Assembly: GCF_001563665.1 (NCBI RefSeq)
Contig: NZ_KQ961872.1
Location: forward strand, 68,609-89,717
Reading direction: 5' to 3'
Length of the DNA: 21,109 nucleotides
DNA from: Gardnerella vaginalis
GTDB taxonomy: Bacteria; Actinomycetota; Actinomycetes; Actinomycetales; Bifidobacteriaceae
Shown here: piece by piece, positions 14,329-21,109 of the stretch
Layout of the letters: every line of letters begins with the position of its first letter
How positions within the stretch are numbered: position 1 is the first letter of the stretch
The notes under the pieces: model-generated
The model's input: only the letters and a program-made list of their open reading frames with translations
What the model was told of the DNA's origin: nothing
Database searches by the model: none
Translations under genes and position numbers: made by a program

Positions 14329-14344
14329 GATAATGAGAATTATC
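14329..14344. promoter_or_regulatory. Fur-box-like palindrome
   Basis: GATAAT-GAGA-ATTATC is a perfect 6-bp inverted repeat flanked by a further GATA motif (14323-14326). It resembles Fur boxes built from GATAAT hexamers. It overlaps the hsdR stop codon and lies about 45 bases upstream of the suggested -35 of the iron operon. Function as a Fur site is inference. Confidence 0.35.
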
Positions 14345-17300
14345 TTTCGTAATTGGAATCGTATTGAGAAAAACCAATGATTCCAACAAACTCATTGAAC
14401 AATTCTCTCATTCTGTCAATAATACGAGTTTTCTTTTGAGCGCGAGCGCGAGCTGCAGAACCAAATCTGCTCATACGCGGCATAAGATCATTAATATCAG
14501 TTCCGAGCTCACTAACTTCACCTGCGTTAAAAGACTTATACATGAATCTGCGAGTTTTAGAATCATTCAATCCCTCACTTTGTATCAATTCAGATAAATC
14601 ATAATCGTATTTTTGCTGAACGTATTCTCTCCATCTATCAACAACACTCAGATTATTTTCACTGTCTATAAGATTATCTCCACTGTTCATAAGATTATTC
14701 CCACTGTCCATAAGATTATTCCCATGCGATGCATGAACAGAACTTTCATCATAATTTGAATATTTTTTAGACTCAGAGTCAAGATCTTCACTATCTTTTC
14801 CATCAGTACTATTGATAGAATATTCGAATTTATTTATATTAGCTTCATTCTCATTTAATTGCGCTATAAAATCTTCAATAAGTTTCCTCTTACTACGCAA
14901 TTGTGGGCTAGAATCAACTGCCGACTTGATAGATGCTAAAACATTTTTATCTTTGCAATGTTTGCTATGGTAACGTTCCACTAACATCAAAATGTAGTCA
15001 ATATTTACTTCTACTTGGCGCACAAGCTCCATCTCAAACACAACATCGTCAGCAATGTCTGCAATCTCGCCTTTTTCCTCTTTGTTTTTCCATTCTTCAT
15101 GCAAATCCTGGTAGTGTCCCAAGTAATCTTGCATATCGCGCTCTTTGATTATTTCGTTGCCTTCAAATTGATCAAAAGCTTTCAGCATGTTACGCAAGCG
15201 CAAAATATTGCCAAAAAGCGATATAAACTCTTTCTGATTATCTTCTCCAATAATGTTGAATCCTTGCAACGGATACTTTTCCATAAGCTCATGCACTAAA
15301 TCACTGTATCCACAGCGATCAAATCCTTTAGCATCAACATAACCGTTGTAAATCTGTTCAAACGTAGGGCAAAGCACAACGCCTTGCGCATCTTTATCTC
15401 CAAAAAGACTTACAGCTTCGTCAACTTGATGGCTCAAATCTCTAAAGCACACAATGTTTCCGAATGTTTTAACAGAGTTTAAGATTCTATTCGTGCGAGA
15501 GAATGCTTGAATAAGCCCATGCATGCGAAGATTTTTATCTACCCAAAGCGTGTTCAAAGTTGTTGCATCAAAACCAGTAAGGAACATGTTGACTACAATC
15601 AAAACGTCAATTTCCTTATTTTTCATACGAATTGAAACGTCTTTGTAATAGTTTTGGAATTTGTCATTTGACGTATCATACGCAGTATTAAACATTTCAT
15701 TGTAGTCTTTTATTGCGCTTTCCAAGAATTCTTGCGAGGTCACGTCTAACTTTGCCGTACTTTCGGAATTTTCTTCTCCAAGAGAACCCATGCCGTTGCC
15801 GTACGCCGAAGAATCTGATTCGCCCTCGTTTACTGCATAGCTGAAAATAGTTACTACTTTTAATCGCTCACTTGGTGGCAAGTTTTGCTGCTGCTTTTTG
15901 AACTCGTTGTAATACACTTTTGCAAGAGGAATGTCTGCAACAGCGAAGATTGAATTAAAACCGTTTACATCAACTTCTTCAGAAGATTTTTCAGCCTCTA
16001 AAGTATTATGCTTATCTGCAGCAAGTTCTTTAACGTTAAGAATGCGCTTGTATTTGTAAGTTTTCTCATTTCGATACGTTTTTTGAGTAAAATGCTCAAT
16101 AATGTATTGAACAACATTATGCACGCGATCTTTGTGCCTAATTACCTCGGGACGATTAATGTCTGTAACCAATTCGTCAGTAGCTTTTTCAAGCTCACTT
16201 GCCGTTTTTACAGTAGAAACATATTCCACGCGGAATGGCAACACGTTTTTATCGTTAATTGCGTTAATGATTGTGTACGCGTGCAAGCAAGGACCGAAAG
16301 TTTGCTCGGTTGTAGAAATATGCGTAGCGTCAGAGCCAGCAGCGTTCGCTTCAAAAATTGGAGTGCCAGTAAACCCAAAAAGCAAGCTATTTTTAAAGTG
16401 TTTTACAATATCCGCATGCATGCCACCAAACTGACTTCTATGGCATTCGTCAAAAATAAACACTATGCGCTTTTTGTAAATTTCATGACTTGGGTTGCTG
16501 CTTATAAATTTACTAAGCTTTTGAATAGTAGTGATAATAAGTCTGCGTTTTTCAGTATTGTCTTCTAGCTGTTTTGTAAGTACAGCTGTTGAAGTGTTAC
16601 TATTCGCAGCCCCTTTTTCAAACGTGTCATACTCTCTCATCGTTTGATAGTCAAGATCTTTACGGTCTACAACAAACAAAACTTTGTCAACAAGATTATT
16701 GCCTTCTGCGTCTTTTAATGCTTTTACTAGCTGCGATGTTTTGAAGCTGGTTAGCGTTTTACCAGATCCCGTAGTATGCCAAATATAACCGCCTTTTTGG
16801 CGCTCTGCTGCCGGCATTTTGCTTGCATTAGCAAACATGTATTTTACGCGATTCACTATGTTTTCTGCTGCAGTAATCTGGTATGGTCGCATAACCATCA
16901 AGCATTTGTCTGCATTAAACACGCAATATTTCGTAAGAACGTTAAGAATTACGTGCTTTGCAAAGAAGGTTTTAGCAAAATCGCATAAGTCGGAAATTAT
17001 AGTGTTTTGAGCATCGGACCAATAGTTTGTAAATTCAAAACTGTTACTTGTTGTGCTTTTGCTAGATCCTTTACTTTTCTGCTCGTTGTAAGCATTATTG
17101 CGAGTTGAGTTAGAGTAATATTTTGTTTCAGTACCATTTGAGATTACGAAAATTTGCACATATCCAAATAGTCCACTTCCAGCCCAGAATGAGTCACGAG
17201 CATAACGGTTAATTTGATTGAACGCTTCTCTAATAGGCACTCCTCTGCGCTTTAGCTCAATGTGAACCATTGGCAAGCCGTTTACTAGTATCGTCACATC

Positions 17301-17786
17301 GTAACGATTGCTATAAGCAGGGCTTGTTGCAGTATTGTCGTTTGCATTATCGTTTGCGCCATCAGCAGCATTAACAGCATACTGGTTGATTACTTGCACA
17401 ATATTCTTGTGAATATTTTCTTTGTCAATAATAGTAATGTTCTTATTTGTGCCGTCATCTTTTTTGAGTATTTTAACGTTATCTCGCTGAATAGTATCTG
17501 TTTTATCAACTATATTTTCAGTGCTGTTTGCAATATTTTCTTTGAAAAATCTTTCCCACTCACTGTCTGAAAAATGATAGTCGTTGAGCTTTTCGATTTG
17601 CACGCGAAGATTTGCTATAAGATCTTTCTCGTTGTGAATATGAGCATACTCGTAGCCTTGGGATTGCAAAATGTTAATGAACTCTTCTTCGAGTTGTGCT
17701 TCGCTTTGATAGCTTCCGTCACTTCGCACACTCGGCGTAAACGTAGACATTACAGTGCTATCTTGATTCTCTAACACGATTTTCAT
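14340..17786 (-). CDS. hsdR: Type I restriction enzyme, HsdR (motor/nuclease subunit)
   Basis: This is the restriction and translocation subunit. I use the ATG at 17786 (1148 aa) because AAGGAAG precedes it; an in-frame GTG at 17816 would add ten residues. The nuclease core shows RYDVTILVNG and HIELKRRG (D163, E177, K179), a PD-(D/E)xK site. The helicase shows TTGSGKT (338-344), DECH (446-449), FGFTGTP and GFDATTLNTLWVDK followed by QAFSRTNR. The C-terminal region (from about residue 900) should contact the methylase. At about residues 1021-1041 three seven-residue units (NNLMDSG-type) come from 21-bp DNA repeats. It lies 40 bases after hsdS. Closest in character to type IC enzymes such as EcoR124I. 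No frameshift is seen. Confidence 0.95.
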   Translation of the reverse strand: MKIVLENQDSTVMSTFTPSVRSDGSYQSEAQLEEEFINILQSQGYEYAHIHNEKDLIANLRVQIEKLNDYHFSDSEWERFFKENIANSTENIVDKTDTIQRDNVKILKKDDGTNKNITIIDKENIHKNIVQVINQYAVNAADGANDNANDNTATSPAYSNRYDVTILVNGLPMVHIELKRRGVPIREAFNQINRYARDSFWAGSGLFGYVQIFVISNGTETKYYSNSTRNNAYNEQKSKGSSKSTTSNSFEFTNYWSDAQNTIISDLCDFAKTFFAKHVILNVLTKYCVFNADKCLMVMRPYQITAAENIVNRVKYMFANASKMPAAERQKGGYIWHTTGSGKTLTSFKTSQLVKALKDAEGNNLVDKVLFVVDRKDLDYQTMREYDTFEKGAANSNTSTAVLTKQLEDNTEKRRLIITTIQKLSKFISSNPSHEIYKKRIVFIFDECHRSQFGGMHADIVKHFKNSLLFGFTGTPIFEANAAGSDATHISTTEQTFGPCLHAYTIINAINDKNVLPFRVEYVSTVKTASELEKATDELVTDINRPEVIRHKDRVHNVVQYIIEHFTQKTYRNEKTYKYKRILNVKELAADKHNTLEAEKSSEEVDVNGFNSIFAVADIPLAKVYYNEFKKQQQNLPPSERLKVVTIFSYAVNEGESDSSAYGNGMGSLGEENSESTAKLDVTSQEFLESAIKDYNEMFNTAYDTSNDKFQNYYKDVSIRMKNKEIDVLIVVNMFLTGFDATTLNTLWVDKNLRMHGLIQAFSRTNRILNSVKTFGNIVCFRDLSHQVDEAVSLFGDKDAQGVVLCPTFEQIYNGYVDAKGFDRCGYSDLVHELMEKYPLQGFNIIGEDNQKEFISLFGNILRLRNMLKAFDQFEGNEIIKERDMQDYLGHYQDLHEEWKNKEEKGEIADIADDVVFEMELVRQVEVNIDYILMLVERYHSKHCKDKNVLASIKSAVDSSPQLRSKRKLIEDFIAQLNENEANINKFEYSINSTDGKDSEDLDSESKKYSNYDESSVHASHGNNLMDSGNNLMNSGDNLIDSENNLSVVDRWREYVQQKYDYDLSELIQSEGLNDSKTRRFMYKSFNAGEVSELGTDINDLMPRMSRFGSAARARAQKKTRIIDRMRELFNEFVGIIGFSQYDSNYER
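14661..14723 (-). repeat. 21-bp tandem repeats (three full copies) in hsdR
   Basis: Units at 14661-14681, 14682-14702 and 14703-14723 differ by one to three bases. A partial fourth lies at about 14651-14660. They encode the heptapeptide series NNLMDSG, NNLMNSG, DNLIDSE in a linker before the C-terminal domain. Slippage would change linker length in frame. Confidence 0.85.
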
Positions 17787-17826
17787 TTTGCTTCCTTCTT
17801 TCTTACTCTTACTCACATTTTTTTAA

Positions 17827-19038
17827 TTACGCACGTTTGAAGTTCAGGAGTTGATCTCGATAGTACTCGTATTGCTTGCGTCTAGCTTCGATTTCTGCAG
17901 GCAAGCCTTGAGTTAAATCATTGCACAACGCGTCAAAGCAATCCAGAATTTTTACGATTTGATTCTGTACTTCAAGAGGTGGGATGGGGATTTGTAAATT
18001 TTCAATATTACCAGCTTTAATATATCCTTGACTCGATGGGTTCTTCCTACTGATTATTGAATTTCGTATTTTTTCAGAAGTAATAAAATAGTAGTAATAC
18101 TTGGTTATAATTTTCGTCTTATCGAATCTCAAAAGATATAAATTTTGCCCATAAAACTTTGTATTGCCTTTTACTATTGCTACTTCACCAATAGTACCTA
18201 TCATGGTAATAAGCATGTCGCCTTCACATATAGGACGATTTTTTGATATTTCAGCAAAATCTTCACAATCAATATATTTTGCCGATTCAAAATTTATAAC
18301 TCCATTTTTTACATTTTTTGACGTTATATAAGGAATCCCATCTTCAATAAATCTTGGAGTTGCAGGCATTAGCCAAAATGACATTCTCACCAAATCAGAA
18401 GTTTTATAATACTCCACGCCATTAGGGCAGTAGCGTGATATAAGCGAGTGTAGGGGATTATTATCGTTAAACGTAAGTAAGGTATCTCGATAGTATTCGT
18501 ATTGCTTTTTACGAGTTGTAAGCTCTGCTGTAAGCTCTGCTGTAAGCTCTGTGAACGTGTCTAAAATCCGCACAATCTCCGCTTGCACTTCAAGAGGTGG
18601 GATGGGGATGTTCACTTTTTTCAGTTCTGGAGCCGTCAATTGAGGAATGCCACCCATTGGACTTCTATACTGTTTACCTTGCAGACAGCAATAAAGATAC
18701 TTAGTATTTACAGCTGTCGCATCCTTTGGAATAGCGGTAAGCAAACGGATGATTGGATAAAATGGATAATCTCTATATTCTGCATATCCAATAGTTCCCC
18801 TTGCTGCTACAGTTACCCCAGGTTCTTTAACCTTCGGCACATCCGTATACCCATAAAGTGCATTCTCTCCGATTCCATTGCTGATAATCGGAACAGAATA
18901 CTTTTCAGTTTTTTGCTTTGACATTGAATTCTTAGGGACATCTCCTCCCACAGAAATATTGCAAATCTCGCCAATCGTCTTATACTCCACGCCATTAGGG
19001 CACAATTTGGCAATTAGCTCCTCAAGTTTGCTAGTCAT
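17827..19038 (-). CDS. hsdS: Type I restriction-modification specificity subunit, HsdS
   Basis: This 403-residue subunit reads the DNA target. It has two target-recognition domains (about 15-148 and 205-345) separated by a conserved helical spacer (150-188). It ends with a second copy of that spacer (LEVQNQIVKILDCF, RRKQYEYYRDQLL). The central spacer contains TEL-TAEL-TAEL (163-173), the repeat known from type IC EcoR124/EcoDXXI subunits, where repeat number sets the gap in the recognition site. Conserved blocks are duplicated almost exactly at DNA level, a substrate for half-gene exchange. The start overlaps the hsdM stop as ATGA. Target sequence cannot be predicted from the protein. No second hsdS and no recombinase gene lies in the window. 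Confidence 0.95.
   Translation of the reverse strand: MTSKLEELIAKLCPNGVEYKTIGEICNISVGGDVPKNSMSKQKTEKYSVPIISNGIGENALYGYTDVPKVKEPGVTVAARGTIGYAEYRDYPFYPIIRLLTAIPKDATAVNTKYLYCCLQGKQYRSPMGGIPQLTAPELKKVNIPIPPLEVQAEIVRILDTFTELTAELTAELTTRKKQYEYYRDTLLTFNDNNPLHSLISRYCPNGVEYYKTSDLVRMSFWLMPATPRFIEDGIPYITSKNVKNGVINFESAKYIDCEDFAEISKNRPICEGDMLITMIGTIGEVAIVKGNTKFYGQNLYLLRFDKTKIITKYYYYFITSEKIRNSIISRKNPSSQGYIKAGNIENLQIPIPPLEVQNQIVKILDCFDALCNDLTQGLPAEIEARRKQYEYYRDQLLNFKRA
17854..19002. repeat. Paired direct repeats within hsdS
   Basis: Three block pairs recur in both halves of the gene: 24 bases at 17854-17877 and 18484-18507 (one difference), 21 identical bases at 17971-17991 and 18589-18609, and 19 identical bases at 18411-18429 and 18984-19002. 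They border the recognition domains, so homologous exchange could swap or delete a domain. Confidence 0.85.
18517..18552 (-). repeat. 12-bp TAEL repeats (three copies) in hsdS
   Basis: TGTAAGCTCTGC-type units occur at 18517-18528, 18529-18540 and 18541-18552 (last base differs). They encode the TAEL spacer. In EcoR124 variants, two versus three such units change the recognition spacer by one base pair. Confidence 0.9.
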
Positions 19039-20639
19039 TTAGACACCTTGATATTTTCTGCATTAACGCTGCCAGCTTCAATCTCGCTCACAATTTTCTC
19101 AATTTGTTCGCGTAACTCTTGCTCGCGAGCGCAAATCGTTTTCAATTGCGCGTTAAGCTCCGTAATATCAATCTTTTCACGAGTATCTTCCGCTTCAACG
19201 TACGTGGAAACTGAAAGATTATATTTATTGGATTCCACTTCTTCCAAAGATGCCACGTGCGCAATATGCTCCACATCTTTGCGAGAAGTGTACCACTGAA
19301 CAATTTGCTCAATATTCTCATCCGAAAGCTTGTTGCTATTCGTTGACTTTACAAACTCTTTACTTGCGTCAACAAACAATATAGAAGTGTCGTTTTGCTT
19401 GTTTTTACGCAAAACCATAATGCATGTAGCAATCGAAGTTCCGAAGAATAAGTTGCTCGGAAGTTGAATCACACAATCAACAGCATTATGCTCAACTAAA
19501 TATTGACGAATCTTCTGCTCAGCTCCGCCTCTATACATAATTCCAGGGAAGCAAACAATAGCAGCAGCACCATTTTCTGCCAAATGCGCCAAACAGTGCA
19601 GCACAAACGCCATATCTGCCTTGCTTTTTGGAGCAAGAACTCCAGCTGGAGCAAAACGAGGGTCGTTAATCATCAACGGATTAGAATCCCCCTCCCAACT
19701 CGTAGAATAAGGCGGATTAGAAACCACTAGCTCAAACTTTTTATTAGCATCAATTTGCGGATTTATAAGCGTGTCTCCGCACGTAATCTCAAACTTGTTA
19801 AAATTCACATCGTGCAAAAACATGTTCATACGGCACAAGTTATAGCTAGTAACATTCTTTTCTTGACCATAAAAACCGCCATCAATGTTTTCAACGCCGA
19901 GAACTTTTTTCGCTTTTAGAAGAAGCGAGCCAGAACCGCACGCGGGGTCATACACGTCAGAAATGCTTGATTTTCCAGTAGTTCCAAGACGCGTCAGCAG
20001 CATTGAGACTTCTGCAGGCGTAAAGTATTCACCGCCAGACTTTCCAGCGTTAGAAGCGTACAAGCCCATCAAATACTCGTAAGCATCACCAAAAGCCTCA
20101 ATCACGTTGTTGCTTACACTGCCAAGTTTCATCTCACTAATCACTTGCAATAACTTCACAAAACGCTTATTGCGACCTTCAACAGTATCTGCAAGCTTAA
20201 TGTTATTCACATCATAATCTGAGAATAATCCCTTAAAATCACCAGACGAATCAGTGCCTTGAGAAGAAGCTTCAATATTGCGGAACACACGACTTAATGT
20301 TTCGTTTAGATTGCTATCTTGAGGAGCATTCTTCAACACATTACAAAACAGTTCGCTAGGAAGTATAAAGAAACCTTTAGCAGAAATCATTTCGCTTCGA
20401 ATAGACTCAGCATCTTCATCACTTATTTTCGCATAATCAAAGTTTGGATCACCATCTGCAGATTCGTGCTCATCTTTATTAATATAATCGCATAAATTCT
20501 CGGAAATATAACGATAAAACATAGTGCACAATACGTATGCTTTGAAGTCCCAGCCATCAACGGAACCTCGCAAATCATCAGCAATTTTCCAAATCGTGCG
20601 ATGCAGCTCAGCGCGTTCTTCTTCTTTGCGAGTGTCCAT
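19035..20639 (-). CDS. hsdM: Type I DNA adenine methyltransferase, HsdM
   Basis: This subunit transfers methyl groups from S-adenosylmethionine to adenine N6 and forms the M2S core. I choose the ATG at 20639 (534 aa) because GGGGAG lies seven bases before it; an ATG at 20654 would add MGSSK. An N-terminal HsdM helical domain (about 5-140) precedes the N6-methyltransferase fold. The SAM motif is DPACGSG (231-237) and the catalytic NPPY is at 308-311, followed by STSW. A C-terminal coiled helix (ITELNAQLKTICAREQELRE) should pack on HsdS. It is the first gene of the hsdMSR unit and overlaps hsdS by four bases. Three 17-bp repeats lie 27-76 bases upstream of its start. Confidence 0.95.
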   Translation of the reverse strand: MDTRKEEERAELHRTIWKIADDLRGSVDGWDFKAYVLCTMFYRYISENLCDYINKDEHESADGDPNFDYAKISDEDAESIRSEMISAKGFFILPSELFCNVLKNAPQDSNLNETLSRVFRNIEASSQGTDSSGDFKGLFSDYDVNNIKLADTVEGRNKRFVKLLQVISEMKLGSVSNNVIEAFGDAYEYLMGLYASNAGKSGGEYFTPAEVSMLLTRLGTTGKSSISDVYDPACGSGSLLLKAKKVLGVENIDGGFYGQEKNVTSYNLCRMNMFLHDVNFNKFEITCGDTLINPQIDANKKFELVVSNPPYSTSWEGDSNPLMINDPRFAPAGVLAPKSKADMAFVLHCLAHLAENGAAAIVCFPGIMYRGGAEQKIRQYLVEHNAVDCVIQLPSNLFFGTSIATCIMVLRKNKQNDTSILFVDASKEFVKSTNSNKLSDENIEQIVQWYTSRKDVEHIAHVASLEEVESNKYNLSVSTYVEAEDTREKIDITELNAQLKTICAREQELREQIEKIVSEIEAGSVNAENIKVSK

Positions 20640-20665
20640 TTTACTACTCCCCATTTGTGCAAACG

Positions 20666-20715
20666 TATGCGCAATAATTAACTATGCGCAATAATTAACA
20701 TACGCAATAATTAAC
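20666..20715. repeat. 17-bp tandem repeats upstream of hsdM
   Basis: TATGCGCAATAATTAAC occurs exactly twice (20666-20682, 20683-20699), followed by a 16-base variant (20700-20715). On the minus strand each contains TTGCGC/T and TTAATTA, which resemble -35 and -10 halves. The array may therefore be the hsdM promoter region or a binding-site array; unit loss would move these elements. Confidence 0.65.
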
Positions 20716-20795
20716 TAAGCGTTCTTTAATATTCTACTGTAAGCGCGCACAATAAACATTGCTAAACAATTCAGCATAACTAAACATAATTTTCT

Positions 20796-20936
20796 TCACT
20801 CAAGTATTTCATTCGCTTTTTTAGAAAACGCATACCGAATAGTGCGCTCACCCACCGAATCAACCATTTCAAGCTCAATCAAACCGTTAAGCGCGCTAAC
20901 AATCTTGTTTGCGATATTTTGTTTGCGCAATTTGGC
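20796..20936 (-). pseudogene. C-terminal remnant of a winged-helix regulator
   Basis: An open stretch of 46 codons ends in TGA at 20796 and reads KLRKQNIANKIVSALNGLIE then LEMVDSVGERTIRYAFSKKA, finishing NEILE. This is the pattern of the last helices and wing of a winged-helix (MarR-like or ATP-binding regulator C-terminus). It is closed at its 5' side by a stop, with no ATG or convincing RBS at its beginning. It is probably a decayed gene end. The rest of 20716-21109 shows no coding frame. Confidence 0.35.
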
Positions 20937-21004
20937 TTATATACAAATAACGCATTTATTACAAAATGATTGCTTAGCTAACGTAACAATCTATTCTATA
21001 CCGA

Positions 21005-21019
21005 CATTTTGCCAAAATG
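21005..21019. promoter_or_regulatory. 7-1-7 palindrome near the window end
   Basis: CATTTTG-C-CAAAATG is a perfect 15-base dyad. A related imperfect GACATTTTTGCAAAAC lies about 50 bases on (21053-21068), both preceded by a CTATAC-like sequence. This could be an operator for a gene beyond the window. Confidence 0.35.
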
Positions 21020-21109
21020 AAGGCATAGCGTGCAAAAAATATTCATCTATACTGACATTTTTGCAAAACAGCACACAAATCCCACTTCGCAAATTTGAAA
21101 ATTTTTTAA

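Noticed and set aside
16008..16568. Long rightward open frame (186 codons) opposite hsdR
   Set aside because: It is antisense to conserved helicase sequence, lacks a ribosome binding site and has a composition explained by the hsdR codons.
17827..19038. Invertible hsdS cassette
   Set aside because: No inverted hsdS copy and no recombinase gene in the window; the internal repeats are direct, not inverted.

Overview
The window looks like a chromosomal segment of an AT-rich member of the Bifidobacteriaceae, most likely Gardnerella or a close relative. This is an inference from low GC, strong GGAGG-type ribosome binding sites, and a P19/FTR1 iron locus ending in an FMN-binding lipoprotein. No rRNA, tRNA or housekeeping marker is present to confirm it.

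Layout. (1) 1-2340, leftward: a two-gene unit (DUF2089-like protein plus a 57-residue membrane protein) and a complete AbiE-type toxin-antitoxin pair (abiEi-abiEii) with its own promoter, a dyad operator and a terminator. Copies of a palindromic repeat lie at both ends of this block. (2) 2340-5110, rightward: a small PH-like protein of unknown function, a NarL/FixJ response regulator and a HisKA_3-type sensor kinase. A further repeat copy follows. (3) 5110-5860, rightward: an orphan four-helix membrane protein with a clear promoter and a leader that can form two mutually exclusive hairpins. (4) 14290-5860, leftward: a seven-gene iron uptake operon (FTR1 permease, P19-like lipoprotein, DUF2318 membrane protein, two FtsX/MacB permeases, an ABC ATPase, an FMN-binding lipoprotein). 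It matches the order of the Campylobacter P19 locus, with a flavoprotein where thioredoxin-like proteins sit there. (5) 20720-14340, leftward: a complete type I restriction-modification system of type IC character (hsdM-hsdS-hsdR). (6) 20720-21109: a decayed winged-helix fragment and AT-rich sequence with a palindrome.

How the parts work together. In the iron operon, P19 probably binds iron or copper outside the membrane and FTR1 carries iron through it. The DUF2318/FtsX/ATPase complex and the flavin lipoprotein plausibly supply energy and electrons. AbiE and type I R-M are both defence systems. Short in-frame tandem repeats lie in hsdS (the TAEL spacer), in hsdR and in the hsdM promoter region, so this R-M system could change specificity or expression by slippage. 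The most notable non-coding signals are the three-copy palindromic repeat near the left end, the attenuator-like leader at 5324-5372, and a 23-bp tandem duplication of the ATPase start region that creates an eight-codon upstream frame.
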